Counted from the stretch's first letter, positions 54,396-63,908 are shown. The stretch: 64,000 nucleotides of DNA from Aliidiomarina shirensis (GCF_003987345.1 NZ_PIPP01000002.1:558001-622000), one strand, 5' to 3'. Notes: generated by a model not told the origin, from the letters alone. Numbers and translations: made by a program.

Positions 54396-55268
54396 ATGAC
54401 TCGCTTTGATCATTACCGTGCACTTATGCGAATGGACAAACCAATCGGCACTTGGCTCTTAGCTTGGCCGACGTTCTGGGCATTGCTACTTGCTGGTGTT
54501 GGTGATCCCTCAGTACGCCTTGTGGCCGTTTTTGCTGCCGGCGTATTTCTAATGCGTTCCGCAGGTTGTGTTATCAACGATTTCGCAGACCGGAAACTAG
54601 ACGGTAAAGTTTCGCGCACTCGCAGCCGACCGCTGGCTACTGGTGCCGTATCTTCTGCCGAAGCACTTATTATCTTTATTATTCTCATTACACTTGCATT
54701 CATGCTGGTGCTTACGTTGAACACCCTAACCATCTTGCTGAGCTTTGTGGCGGTTGGCTTAGCTATTGTTTATCCGTTCGCTAAGCGTTTTACGCATTTA
54801 CCGCAGTTTGTTCTTGGCGCCGCCTTTAGTATGTCCATACCCATGGCATTCGCCGCGGAATCAAACAGTTTGCCGCTTATCTGTTGGGTTTTGTTTGTAG
54901 CAAACACTCTTTGGACAGTGGCGTACGATACCCAGTACGCGATGGTCGATAGAGAAGATGATTTGCAGGCGGGAATAAAATCAACAGCAGTGCTGTTCGG
55001 CAGCCGGGATATCCTAGCTATTGCGTTATTACAAACCGGCACTATTGTTCTATTACTTGCGGTGGCCTATTTAATTCAGGCAACGGCACTGTTCTGGCTA
55101 TCAATTATGGTAATGGCGGGCTTTTTTGCTTGGCAGATATGGACCATTCGCTCGCGTAATCCAGATGCTTGTTTCCGCGCATTCCGACAAAATCATTATG
55201 CCGGAATGGTTGTGGCGATCGGTTTGGCGTTACATTACTGGCTGCCGATACCTTTCGGTATCGCCTAA
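54396..55268 (+). CDS. ubiA: 4-hydroxybenzoate octaprenyltransferase
   Basis: Membrane prenyltransferase that attaches the polyprenyl tail to 4-hydroxybenzoate. From ATG 54396 (MTRFDHYRALMRMDKP; GGAG 8 nt upstream) it has 290 residues and about eight membrane helices. The first Asp-rich motif is N61-D62, D65, D69 and the second is DTQYAMVDREDD. It is the natural partner of ubiC and converges on sco with only 9 bp between them. Confidence 0.96.
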   Translation: MTRFDHYRALMRMDKPIGTWLLAWPTFWALLLAGVGDPSVRLVAVFAAGVFLMRSAGCVINDFADRKLDGKVSRTRSRPLATGAVSSAEALIIFIILITLAFMLVLTLNTLTILLSFVAVGLAIVYPFAKRFTHLPQFVLGAAFSMSIPMAFAAESNSLPLICWVLFVANTLWTVAYDTQYAMVDREDDLQAGIKSTAVLFGSRDILAIALLQTGTIVLLLAVAYLIQATALFWLSIMVMAGFFAWQIWTIRSRNPDACFRAFRQNHYAGMVVAIGLALHYWLPIPFGIA

Positions 55269-55277
55269 CTTCAGGGC

Positions 55278-55928
55278 TTAGTAATTGTTTTCCCGTTCCA
55301 AATAACGTGCGATTTTCTGGAAATCATCGACTAAGTGATTGGGGTTAACAGTAGCTAATGACCCCAACTCATGAGATGGCCGGAAGATCGCCTGTTGTTC
55401 GCCATTTGGATCTATCAATATGATTGCTGAACTGTGATTTACTAAATAATCGGTTTCATCTTCATCGGGCAGTGAATACATTAAGCCAATGTCACGAACA
55501 AACGGGAAAAGTTCTTTATGTTCCGCCCGAACACCGAAGAACCCCTCACCGAAAAAATCAATGTACATACTTACCCGCTCGATATCATCGCGTTTCGGAT
55601 CAACGCTTATCATCCATACTTGCACGGGTAGATCCGTAGCCGCATCAATGTCCGCCCAGCGTGATTTCAACTGAGCCATGGTGGTGGGGCAAATATCGGG
55701 GCAGTAGGTATAGCCCGTGAACATCAGAGTCCACTGACCAAGAAGCGCTTGATTTTCAACATCAGCGCCACCCGTTCCTTCCAGAACGAATGGCGAAATC
55801 GGCCGCGCCTGATCGTAAATTCTCGCTGATTCAAGCTCCGGCGGGTTGTTACTCGTCAGCTGAATGTAACTAAATGCACCTACTACCGCAACAGCAAACA
55901 GCGCTATAAATCCAAGTGCCTTGTTCAT
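55278..55928 (-). CDS. SCO1/SenC family copper chaperone
   Basis: Membrane-anchored thioredoxin-fold protein that helps assemble the CuA site of cytochrome oxidase. The 216-residue protein has an N-terminal anchor (about 4-22), the copper-binding CPDIC pair C76/C80 and the third ligand H165 in VNHSSA. It is the last gene of the oxidase assembly operon, 12 bp after ctaB. Confidence 0.95.
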   Translation of the reverse strand: MNKALGFIALFAVAVVGAFSYIQLTSNNPPELESARIYDQARPISPFVLEGTGGADVENQALLGQWTLMFTGYTYCPDICPTTMAQLKSRWADIDAATDLPVQVWMISVDPKRDDIERVSMYIDFFGEGFFGVRAEHKELFPFVRDIGLMYSLPDEDETDYLVNHSSAIILIDPNGEQQAIFRPSHELGSLATVNPNHLVDDFQKIARYLERENNY

Positions 55929-55940
55929 GATATTAATCCT

Positions 55941-56831
55941 TTAGTACATGAAATAGTGATCGACCAACAATAAAATAAACAAGCCCATCAAATGCCAAAT
56001 CGAGAATTTAAACATCTTAAAAGCAGTAAACTTATTCGGCTTATATTTAAGTTTCAGTGCGTAAGCAAGAAAACCTAAATTCAGCACGGATACGCCTACT
56101 AAATAGATTAATCCGCTCATGCCAATCAAATACGGTAATACACAAACTGCAGCAAGTAATACGGTGTATAGCAAAATACAGGTTTTAGTAAACTCGATGC
56201 CGTGCGTTACCGGCAACATCGGTATTTCCGCCTTAGCGTAATCTTTCGCGCGATGAACCGCGAGGGCCCAGAAATGAGGCGGCGTCCATGTAAACACTAT
56301 CATCACTAACAACAGTGGATAAGCATGTATTTCGCCTGTTACTGCTGTCCAGCCCAACAAGGGCGGCGCTGCACCCGCTAGGCCACCTATCACGATATTC
56401 TGTGGCGTAGCACGTTTTAGATACATGGTATAAATCACCGCATAACCCACTAAGCTAGCCAAGGTTAAAACAGCCGTAATACGATTCACAAACACATCGA
56501 GCACAACATAACCGAGCGCACCAATAATCATGGCGAAGGTGAGTACTTTTTTAGGTGAAAGCGCCCCAGTCGGTAACGGACGCCGTAAAGTCCGTGCCAT
56601 TTTTGCATCGATATGCCGATCAACCAAATGATTAATAGCCGCTGCTGAGCTTGCCATTAACCCGATCCCGAGCATAGCTGGAATTAGAATGTCAGCGGCT
56701 ACCCACGTAGGCGTAGCAAGCGCCATGCCCACTAACGCGGTAAGTAAAAGCAACGCAACTACACGCGGCTTGGTAAGTTCGAGATATTCACGCCACGAGG
56801 CGCGTTGGGTTAGCGCAGCTTGATTAGCCAT
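55941..56831 (-). CDS. ctaB: protoheme IX farnesyltransferase (heme O synthase)
   Basis: Converts heme B to heme O, the precursor of heme A. The 296-residue UbiA-superfamily membrane protein has about nine helices, with the Asp motif in [15 protein letters not shown] and [13 protein letters not shown] downstream. It overlaps ctaA by 8 bp. The gene is also called cyoE in E. coli; here its place beside ctaA and the cox genes supports the heme A route. Confidence 0.95.
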   Translation of the reverse strand: MANQAALTQRASWREYLELTKPRVVALLLLTALVGMALATPTWVAADILIPAMLGIGLMASSAAAINHLVDRHIDAKMARTLRRPLPTGALSPKKVLTFAMIIGALGYVVLDVFVNRITAVLTLASLVGYAVIYTMYLKRATPQNIVIGGLAGAAPPLLGWTAVTGEIHAYPLLLVMIVFTWTPPHFWALAVHRAKDYAKAEIPMLPVTHGIEFTKTCILLYTVLLAAVCVLPYLIGMSGLIYLVGVSVLNLGFLAYALKLKYKPNKFTAFKMFKFSIWHLMGLFILLLVDHYFMY

Positions 56832-57831
56832 GGCTCACCTCCTTTTTATTAAGCCGATAAAGGCCAAAATTAAGTGCTACTAAAGTAACCATTAGCAGCG
56901 CACCCACGGCGTTATGTGCAACGGCTACTACGAGTGGCAAACTTGCCAATACGTTGGTAATACCCAGTAGCACTTGAACAACTAACAACGTGGATAGCAA
57001 AAATGCCACCCGACGGAACCAAGCACTGGTAGCATTAAGCCATAGCTTGGTCAGAAGCCACAGCATTACCGCCATCACTAGAATAGCGCCAAAGCGATGA
57101 ACAATATGCATGGTCATGCGCTCATTATAGCTATGCACACCAAACTCATAGTTGTCGGCTTCTGGTAACGAGAAAGCACCCGCAAAATTTAACCGTTCAC
57201 TCCAGCTTCCTTCACAAATTGGCAAGTTAGTGCACGCTAAAGCAGCATAGTTTGCCGCTACCCATCCTCCTGAAGCAATTTGCGCAATCACTACAATCAG
57301 TGCGAAAGCAGCTAATCCTTGCAAACCGCGTAGCGCCGCTTCCTGCGCTAACCGAGGTGGATTTTCTCGCAGGTATAGCAGCACCAAAAGGCTGAAAGTT
57401 GTAAAACCACCCAGCAAGTGCCCCATAACAATAACTGGCTGCAAGTTCATGGTTACTGTCCACATACCAAGCGCGGCTTGAAAAATGATCATCGCGAGCA
57501 ATGCTAGTGGAAGTTTTAGCGGCTTACCCGCACCTTGCTTGCGAAAACGCATTACCGCCGCAATAGCGATAGCAAGCACGAGTAAGCCCAATATTCCCGC
57601 TGCATAGCGGTGAACCATCTCGTTCCACGCTTTAAAATGCTCTACCGGCCGCTCAGGAAACCGCATCTGAGCTTCACCAACTTTTACCTCACTGTGAGGA
57701 ACCGTAAGGTAACCGTAGCAGCCTGGCCAATCTGGACAACCTAAACCCGCATCCGTTAAACGCGTGTACGATCCAAGAATGATGACCACCAGCACCAGCC
57801 CCAAGGCTATTTTAACTAAACGCTGCACCAT
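56824..57831 (-). CDS. ctaA: heme A synthase
   Basis: Oxidises heme O to heme A. The 335-residue membrane protein has eight predicted helices and four conserved histidine motifs: [27 protein letters not shown] and VAHNAVGA. Extracytoplasmic cysteine pairs are also present (GCPDWPGC and ACTNLPIC). It lies between the unknown gene at 57878 and ctaB. Confidence 0.95.
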   Translation of the reverse strand: MVQRLVKIALGLVLVVIILGSYTRLTDAGLGCPDWPGCYGYLTVPHSEVKVGEAQMRFPERPVEHFKAWNEMVHRYAAGILGLLVLAIAIAAVMRFRKQGAGKPLKLPLALLAMIIFQAALGMWTVTMNLQPVIVMGHLLGGFTTFSLLVLLYLRENPPRLAQEAALRGLQGLAAFALIVVIAQIASGGWVAANYAALACTNLPICEGSWSERLNFAGAFSLPEADNYEFGVHSYNERMTMHIVHRFGAILVMAVMLWLLTKLWLNATSAWFRRVAFLLSTLLVVQVLLGITNVLASLPLVVAVAHNAVGALLMVTLVALNFGLYRLNKKEVSHG

Positions 57832-57877
57832 TTATTCTTATCCTTCTTATGCATCCGTTATTAACAATTTTGTTACT

Positions 57878-58447
57878 TTACCCTACTCGTGAAAGTTTGA
57901 GTAATTTTTGTAGGTCACTTAACAGATCCCGGCCATTCATAACCGTATCTTTTCTATCTTCGCTACCCGCATACCACAACACCACACTGCCTACCGGATC
58001 GATAATCAACAGTGCGTGCTCTGGCAAATTTTCAAGCGCTTCATGAACACCTTCCGCGTTGACTAACAGCATAGTGCTATCGGCCGGTAACTCCGGCAAT
58101 CCAGGCGCTGAACCACTACCTGTTATCGCTATCGGCTGCACACGCTCTTGTTGGCGGCCTAATGCATGGTGCAACTGACTCGCTACATATAGGCTGTTTA
58201 CACAAGCGGTTCCACACTCTGCCGGCATTCGATAGGCGATACGCCATTTATCCGGCAGCGCAGCGTTGTCTGCTTCGCTAAGCTGAATTGCTGGCGTTAC
58301 CAAATTACCTTTATTGCTTACCCCGGTTTCATACCAGCCCATGGAAAGCACAAGCTTTGCAGCAGCTAACGGCAGTATAAAAATTAAAGCCACAATTATC
58401 AGAACACGTTGGCTTTTACGTTTTACTTTTTTCTCTTCTGGTGTCAT
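57878..58447 (-). CDS. membrane-anchored protein of the oxidase assembly operon, function unknown
   Basis: 189-residue protein with a basic N-terminus (KKVKRKSQR), one membrane segment at about 15-37 and a soluble extracytoplasmic domain. A Cys pair appears in AECGTACVN (C78 and C82 by my count), and the C-terminal half has LLIIDPVGSVVLWY, reminiscent of a degenerate thioredoxin/Sco-like fold. Its start overlaps the SURF1 stop by 4 bp and ctaA follows, so a role in oxidase maturation is inferred. I do not recognise a named family. Confidence 0.8.
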   Translation of the reverse strand: MTPEEKKVKRKSQRVLIIVALIFILPLAAAKLVLSMGWYETGVSNKGNLVTPAIQLSEADNAALPDKWRIAYRMPAECGTACVNSLYVASQLHHALGRQQERVQPIAITGSGSAPGLPELPADSTMLLVNAEGVHEALENLPEHALLIIDPVGSVVLWYAGSEDRKDTVMNGRDLLSDLQKLLKLSRVG

Positions 58448-59196
58448 GAGTTTTCCTTGCCAGCTGATTTTGGCTTATGCCGGCTTGCTACTAAAAAGAT
58501 TATCAGTGCGGCTAACGCTAAGCCGAACCACTGCACTGCATATGCGTAATGGCGATGTGGTGTCATCACAACTACCGGCCAATCTCTTACAAACCCAATA
58601 TCTGCATCTGGTGATTGTAGAACGATAAAATCTGCCAACGGCAACTGTAATTGTTCTCTCATTTTTGCCAGCTCAGGGTATTGAATTCTCATCGGCCAAT
58701 CTTCTGCATTGAATTGCTGTTCTTGCAATATAAACGGGCTATCCGCTGGGATACGTACGCGCCCAAATACCTCAATTTCATCTGTTGCCATTTCTATTTG
58801 GGGAATATCAGCTCGATTTTGCCCAGCAGGAATCCAACCTAAATTAACCGGAATCAACCACGGCGAGAGTTCAGCGTTGGTAGCAAGTGCAAGTACATGA
58901 TAGCCCGCGCGACCTTGCTGAATTTGATTATCAATATAAAAAAGATATTCCGGATGAAGTGTTGCTCGTAACGATACTTTTTCATCCGGCGAAGAAGCTA
59001 GAGAATCCAATGAATCTAGCGTTATTGATGAGTAGTTTTCAGCGGCTGCGTGGCGATCCATAATCATTTGCTTTTCTTGGCCACGGTCAATTTGCCAAAA
59101 ACCGAGCTTGACCATCACTGCAATCGCAAGCAAAGTAATTAGCATCGCTCCAATATGGATGCGAAATAATAATGAACCAAGGCGAAGTACTTTCAT
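58444..59196 (-). CDS. SURF1 family cytochrome oxidase biogenesis protein
   Basis: Helps insert heme a into subunit I. The 250-residue protein has the expected two terminal membrane helices (about 14-34 and 222-240) around an extracytoplasmic domain. Typical motifs are GFWQIDRGQEKQ near the start and the HRHYAYAVQWFGLA segment near the end. It starts 21 bp from a divergent small gene, leaving no room for a conventional promoter of its own outside coding DNA. Confidence 0.94.
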   Translation of the reverse strand: MKVLRLGSLLFRIHIGAMLITLLAIAVMVKLGFWQIDRGQEKQMIMDRHAAAENYSSITLDSLDSLASSPDEKVSLRATLHPEYLFYIDNQIQQGRAGYHVLALATNAELSPWLIPVNLGWIPAGQNRADIPQIEMATDEIEVFGRVRIPADSPFILQEQQFNAEDWPMRIQYPELAKMREQLQLPLADFIVLQSPDADIGFVRDWPVVVMTPHRHYAYAVQWFGLALAALIIFLVASRHKPKSAGKENS

Positions 59197-59217
59197 AACA
59201 ACTTCTGAGGACCTGCC

Positions 59218-59436
59218 GTGTTAGATATAATTCTCAAAATACTACTCGTTGCATTACTGCTCTATATCATCGCAAATCTATTTCGAGGCTTATTTAGCGC
59301 CTTAAAGAATGACCCTGACGCGCCACCAATGACGTTCTATATTGGGAAGCGGGTTGGCTTTTCAGCGCTCATCATCCTAATCATCATCCTAGCGCTTGCA
59401 TTTGATATTACGTCACTAAATCAGCGCCCCTACTAA
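59218..59436 (+). CDS. DUF2909-type twin-transmembrane small protein
   Basis: 72-residue protein with two hydrophobic helices (about 4-28 and 48-66) joined by a short loop (LKNDPDAPPMTFYIGKRVG). It starts at GTG 59218-59220 with a GAGG ribosome-binding site 7 nt upstream. It is encoded against the direction of the oxidase operon, between coxC and SURF1. I associate this kind of gene with oxidase clusters, but the function is unknown. Confidence 0.8.
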   Translation: MLDIILKILLVALLLYIIANLFRGLFSALKNDPDAPPMTFYIGKRVGFSALIILIIILALAFDITSLNQRPY

Positions 59437-59446
59437 GCAGGGGCGC
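59424..59446. repeat. inverted repeat between the DUF2909-type gene and coxC
   Basis: GCGCCCCT and AGGGGCGC form a perfect 8-bp GC-rich stem over a 7-nt loop that includes the TAA stop of the small plus-strand gene. There is no T-run on either strand, so it is a weak terminator at best or an mRNA 3'-end stabiliser. Confidence 0.55.
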
Positions 59447-59474
59447 CACCTTCTCTAAACTGTTTTGTATGGGT

Positions 59475-60362
59475 TTAAATAATATAAACGAATACAAATA
59501 ACAGTAGCCACACCACATCCACAAAGTGCCAGTACCAAGCCGCAGCTTGGAAACCAAATTGGTCATCTTTGGTAAAGTGGCCAGCAAGAACACGCCCTAA
59601 CATAATAATGAGTAGAATCGCGCCGAGCGTTACGTGTAAACCATGGAAGCCGGTAAGCAGGAAGAATGTATTACCGTAAATCCCTGATTGCATGGTAAGG
59701 CCTAGATCACGATAAGCGTGCACGTACTCGTAACCTTGGAAGCCTAAGAAAATTAAACCCAACACTATGGTTAAAATTAACCAATTAGTAAGTGCTTTAC
59801 GCTTATTTTCTTCTAAAGCCACATGAGCGAAGTGCAAGGTTACTGAAGAAACCACCAAGATAGCGGTGTTCATTAACGGTAATCCAAACCAACCCATCGC
59901 TTGCGTAGTTGTTCCATCAGGTGTGGTTGTTAGAGGCCAAATAGCTTCAAAAGCTGGCCACAAAATCTCACCGGTAGAAACGTTATTACTCGCACCGCCA
60001 AGCCATGGCACAGCGATCATGCGTGCATAAAACAAGGCGCCGAAGAATGCTAAGAAAAACATTACTTCAGAAAAGATAAACCAGCTCATGCCCTGTTTGT
60101 ATGAGCGACCAAGCTGCGCGTTATACAAACCTTGGCGTGATTCGCGAATTTGATCGCCAAACCAACCCACCAGCATAATTAGCAGCACTAACAAGCCTGC
60201 ACCAAGAATATAGTGGCCGTAACCGGCTTCTTGCTTCGAAGCTTCTATGGTGAAATGGCCAGCCCCAAATGCAATCAGGCCAAGCGCAAGCGCGCCTACT
60301 ATTGGCCAGATACTCTGATCAGGTACGTAATATTTTGAATATTCTTCTTTTTTTGTACTCAT
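59475..60362 (-). CDS. coxC: cytochrome c oxidase subunit III
   Basis: Membrane subunit of the aa3-type oxidase. The 295-residue protein has seven predicted helices and conserved subunit III segments: SEVMFFLAFFGALFYAR, HFAHVALEEN, GFHGLHVTLGAILL and the C-terminal WYWHFVDVVWLLLF. It lies 10 bp after ctaG. Confidence 0.96.
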   Translation of the reverse strand: MSTKKEEYSKYYVPDQSIWPIVGALALGLIAFGAGHFTIEASKQEAGYGHYILGAGLLVLLIMLVGWFGDQIRESRQGLYNAQLGRSYKQGMSWFIFSEVMFFLAFFGALFYARMIAVPWLGGASNNVSTGEILWPAFEAIWPLTTTPDGTTTQAMGWFGLPLMNTAILVVSSVTLHFAHVALEENKRKALTNWLILTIVLGLIFLGFQGYEYVHAYRDLGLTMQSGIYGNTFFLLTGFHGLHVTLGAILLIIMLGRVLAGHFTKDDQFGFQAAAWYWHFVDVVWLLLFVFVYII

Positions 60363-60372
60363 TGAATTTCCC

Positions 60373-60954
60373 TCATTCCGACAAGTTAGCAGTTGCCTGC
60401 CCTTGCTCGGTCAGGTCATACATCATGTAAGACAATGTGAAGCGATGGATTCGATCGGGTAGATCGGGATCCAGATAAAACTGCATTGGCATTACTGCCC
60501 GCTCTCCCGCGGCTAAAGGTTGTTGCTCAAAACAAAAACACTCAGTTTTGTTTAAGTACAACGACGCTTCGCCAGGAGAAACAGAAGGTAACGCTTGTGC
60601 GATTACCGCTTTATCGGTTCGATTCTCAATAATGAAATTAACCGTTTTTACTTCCCCTGGGTGTACACGTATAGAACGAACTTCCGGGTGAAATTCCCAT
60701 GGAATTCCACGGCTTACCCGCGTATGAAACTCCACCGTAACAACCCGTGTTTCATCAACATTCATGCCTTCGTTCGTTTGTGAAGCTGTATTTGTTGTGC
60801 GCCCGTTAAAACCGGTTATTTCGCAAAACTTTTCATACAGCGGCACAAGAGCAAAACCAAAGGCAAACATCAACATGACCGAGGCTAATAGCCGAGTAAT
60901 GACTCGGCTATTACCGCGCTCATGCTTTTGCTCGTTGGATTCATGTTCGCTCAT
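60373..60954 (-). CDS. ctaG: cytochrome c oxidase assembly protein CtaG/Cox11
   Basis: Delivers copper to the CuB site of subunit I. The 193-residue protein has one N-terminal membrane anchor (about 20-40) and a periplasmic immunoglobulin-like domain with the copper-binding CFCF motif (C139, C141). It lies between coxA and coxC, as in many Proteobacteria, with gaps of 6 and 10 bp. Confidence 0.96.
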   Translation of the reverse strand: MSEHESNEQKHERGNSRVITRLLASVMLMFAFGFALVPLYEKFCEITGFNGRTTNTASQTNEGMNVDETRVVTVEFHTRVSRGIPWEFHPEVRSIRVHPGEVKTVNFIIENRTDKAVIAQALPSVSPGEASLYLNKTECFCFEQQPLAAGERAVMPMQFYLDPDLPDRIHRFTLSYMMYDLTEQGQATANLSE

Positions 60955-60960
60955 AAAACA

Positions 60961-62562
60961 TTACACCTTAGGTGGTACATCGAAGGTATGGTAAGGCGCT
61001 GGCGACGGCACAGTCCATTCCAAACCTTCCGCGCCTTCCCATGGTTTAGCTGGTGCAGGCTTACCTTTCTTGAACGCGCATTTTAGCGCTACGGCAAGGA
61101 AAATAAGTTGCGAGAAACCGAATAGGAAACCACCAATACTTACGATCTGGTTGATATCCGCAAACTGAATTGCGTAATCAGGGATTCGCCGAGGCATACC
61201 TGCCAAACCAACAAAGTGCATTGGGAAGAACAAGATATTTACAGAAATCAGCGAGCACCAGAAATGAAGTTTACTGAGGAAATCATCGTACATAACGCCC
61301 GACCATTTCGGTAACCAATAGTAGGCGGCCGCCATGATAGAGAACACCGCACCCGTTACCAGAACATAGTGGAAATGTGCCACTACGAAATAGGTATCGT
61401 GATATTGATAATCAACGGGGGTTATCGCCAACATGATTCCCGAGAAACCACCGATGGTAAATAGGATTACAAAGGCCAAAGAAAACAACATGGGTGTTTC
61501 AAATGTCATTGCCCCTCGCCACATGGTACTCACCCAGTTAAATACCTTCACACCCGTAGGTACCGCGATCAACATCGTCATATACATGAAGAAGAGCGAA
61601 GCGAAGGTTGGCATACCGGTTGTGAACATGTGGTGAGCCCACACCAAGAAGGATAAGCCCGCGATAGAAGCCGTAGCATAAACCATGGATGCATAGCCGA
61701 ATAACGGTTTCCGAGCAAACGCTGGAATAATCGCAGAAACGATACCGAAAGACGGTAAGATCATAATATATACTTCTGGGTGCCCGAAGAACCAGAACAA
61801 GTGCTGGAACAACACCGGATCACCACCACCAGCTGCATCAAAGAAACTAGTTCCAAAGTATTTATCGGTCAACACCATAGTTACCACGCCAGCGAGCACC
61901 GGCATTACTGCAATTAGTAAGAATGCAGTAATAAACCAGGTCCACACAAACAACGGCATTTTCATGTAGTTCATACCCGGCGCACGCATGTTCATAATGG
62001 TTACGATTACGTTAATCGCGCCCATAATCGAACTCATGCCCATGATATGCATACTAAACACAAATAACGCAGTTGAATCCGTGCTGTAGGTGGTTGAAAG
62101 TGGTGCGTAGAATGTCCAGCCGAAAGCAGGTGCTCCACCTGGCATAAAGAATGACGACAACATGATTAAGAATGCAAATGGTAGTATCCAGAACGACCAG
62201 TTGTTCATTCGCGGTAACGCCATATCCGGCGCACCAATCATCATTGGAATCATCCAGTTCGCTAAACCAACAAATGCTGGCATAACGGCACCGAACACCA
62301 TAATCACACCGTGCATGGTGGTCATTTGGTTGAAGAAATGCGGATCAATTATCTGCATTCCTGGCTGGAATAATTCTGCTCGAATCATTAGCGCCATACT
62401 GCCGCCAACGAGGAACATTAAAAAACTAAACCATAAATACATCGAACCGATATCTTTATGGTTGGTGGTGAATAGCCACCGTTTTATACCTGTAGGTTTA
62501 TGATCGTGATGATCATCATGCGCATCGTGGGCGCTATGGGTATCAGATACTGTAGTGCTCAT
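60961..62562 (-). CDS. coxA: cytochrome c oxidase subunit I
   Basis: Catalytic heme-copper subunit. The 533-residue protein has twelve predicted helices. Heme a and CuB ligands are visible in MTTMHGVIM, FFGHPEVYIM (His-Tyr pair), VWAHHMF and VVAHFHYVLV. The N-terminus is unusual in being rich in His and Asp (six His in residues 9-21). It follows coxB by 11 bp. Confidence 0.97.
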   Translation of the reverse strand: MSTTVSDTHSAHDAHDDHHDHKPTGIKRWLFTTNHKDIGSMYLWFSFLMFLVGGSMALMIRAELFQPGMQIIDPHFFNQMTTMHGVIMVFGAVMPAFVGLANWMIPMMIGAPDMALPRMNNWSFWILPFAFLIMLSSFFMPGGAPAFGWTFYAPLSTTYSTDSTALFVFSMHIMGMSSIMGAINVIVTIMNMRAPGMNYMKMPLFVWTWFITAFLLIAVMPVLAGVVTMVLTDKYFGTSFFDAAGGGDPVLFQHLFWFFGHPEVYIMILPSFGIVSAIIPAFARKPLFGYASMVYATASIAGLSFLVWAHHMFTTGMPTFASLFFMYMTMLIAVPTGVKVFNWVSTMWRGAMTFETPMLFSLAFVILFTIGGFSGIMLAITPVDYQYHDTYFVVAHFHYVLVTGAVFSIMAAAYYWLPKWSGVMYDDFLSKLHFWCSLISVNILFFPMHFVGLAGMPRRIPDYAIQFADINQIVSIGGFLFGFSQLIFLAVALKCAFKKGKPAPAKPWEGAEGLEWTVPSPAPYHTFDVPPKV

Positions 62563-62573
62563 AGCTATGCCCC

Positions 62574-63719
62574 TTATTGGTTACCCTGAATGAACTGATG
62601 AATATCCGCCGCTTGTACTAAATCACCGGTATTATTACCCCAAGCATTTCGCTCGTAAGTAATAACCGCTGCAAGCTCACGCATGCTCAAGTTATTACGG
62701 AACGATTGCATGGCCGTTCCGGCAGAACCGTTCACCACGATATCAATATGGGCGTTTTGATCGCCAACAGACACCCCAACACCAGCAAGCCCTGGGAATA
62801 CACCTGGGACGCCTTGGCCATTTGGTTGGTGACATGCTGCACACTGAGAAAGATACACCTGCTCACCCAATGACATGAGTTCATCTTCACTCATTTCCAT
62901 TGATAGCAAACGTTCTTCTTCTTCTCGGGCATCGGCTAAACGTTGCTCTTCGCCTTGGATCCAAGCCTCAAACTCCGCAGGCTCTTTCGCAATAACCACG
63001 ATAGGCATAAATCCATGGTCTCGACCACATAGCTCGGCGCATTGCCCCCGATAAATGCCAGGCTCGTCTATCCGTGTCCATGCTTCATTGATGTAACCAG
63101 GGTTTGCATCTTTTTTCACAGCAAACTCTGGCACCCACCATGAGTGAATAACGTCATCAGAGGTAATCAGAAACCGAATTTTCTTGCCTACTGGAACAAC
63201 CAATGGCCGATCTACTTCAAGTAAATAGTTTTCAGTTTGTGGAAGGCGACCGTATATTTGCTCTCGCTGCGTAGCCATATTACTTAGAAACTCAACGTCA
63301 TAATCTAAGTAACTGTAATGCCAACGCCACTGTGAACCAGTAATCAATACGCTCAAATCTGAATCTGCAGTATCATCCATTTCCAATAACGTAATCGTTG
63401 CCGGAACAGCCATACCAATCAAAATCAGGAACGGGATAACCGTCCATGCTATTTCAACACGTAGATTATCGTGAAATTTTGCAGGCTCAACTCCACGGCT
63501 TTTCCGGTGGCGATAAATAGATATAAACATCGCACCGAAAACGATTACACCAATAGCAACACAGATATAGAAAACCAGCATGTGTAGGCTGTACACAGTT
63601 TGGCTGATATCGGTAACGCCACGGGTAAGATTTAACTGAGAGCCTTGACCGGCGCTAGCGATTGCAGAAGTAAACATCGCTACCAAACCAATGAATAGGC
63701 TGGTTAGTCTTACTTTCAC
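62574..63719 (-). CDS. coxB: cytochrome c oxidase subunit II with fused cytochrome c domain
   Basis: Accepts electrons at CuA. I start at GTG 63717-63719, with AGGAG 7 nt upstream, giving 381 residues and a signal peptide ending SAIASA. An in-frame GTG at 63767 falls on the predicted -10 and is rejected. Two membrane helices lie at about 46-68 and 89-111. CuA ligands are H192, C227, C231, H235 and M238. An acidic helical linker (about 250-285) leads to a cytochrome c domain with CAACH at 293-297. First gene of the oxidase operon. Confidence 0.95.
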   Translation of the reverse strand: MKVRLTSLFIGLVAMFTSAIASAGQGSQLNLTRGVTDISQTVYSLHMLVFYICVAIGVIVFGAMFISIYRHRKSRGVEPAKFHDNLRVEIAWTVIPFLILIGMAVPATITLLEMDDTADSDLSVLITGSQWRWHYSYLDYDVEFLSNMATQREQIYGRLPQTENYLLEVDRPLVVPVGKKIRFLITSDDVIHSWWVPEFAVKKDANPGYINEAWTRIDEPGIYRGQCAELCGRDHGFMPIVVIAKEPAEFEAWIQGEEQRLADAREEEERLLSMEMSEDELMSLGEQVYLSQCAACHQPNGQGVPGVFPGLAGVGVSVGDQNAHIDIVVNGSAGTAMQSFRNNLSMRELAAVITYERNAWGNNTGDLVQAADIHQFIQGNQ

Positions 63720-63767
63720 TCGACTTCTCCTCTTAGTCTTTTCTTGCAACGCCTTGAGGGGCAACAC

Positions 63768-63796
63768 GTTACAGTGAAAAAGAACAAAGAGGTCAA
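63768..63796 (-). promoter_or_regulatory. candidate promoter of the cox operon
   Basis: -35 TTGACC (63791-63796), a 17-bp spacer and -10 TGTAAC (63768-63773) on the minus strand predict a leader of about 40 nt before the coxB GTG. The -35 matches the consensus at five of six positions. Confidence 0.6.
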
Positions 63797-63858
63797 CAAG
63801 AACAGAACAACTTTCCCCGAAATATCAGTTCTTGCATAACCCTTTGTTTATTGTTCTT

Positions 63859-63873
63859 GTGCGCTAAGCGCAC
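63859..63873. repeat. short palindrome upstream of the cox promoter
   Basis: GTGCGC and GCGCAC flank TAA, a perfect 6-bp dyad with a 3-nt centre, about 65 bp upstream of the predicted -35. No gene is visible in 63797-64000; this and the larger dyad at 63909 are the only structures I see there. Confidence 0.45.
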
Positions 63874-63908
63874 TTATTATTTAGGTTTATCAAGTCGCTG
63901 ATACGAAT

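Noticed and set aside
55240..55262. CGATACC/GGTATCG hairpin at the end of ubiA as a terminator
   Set aside because: It lies inside the coding sequence and is not followed by T's on either strand.
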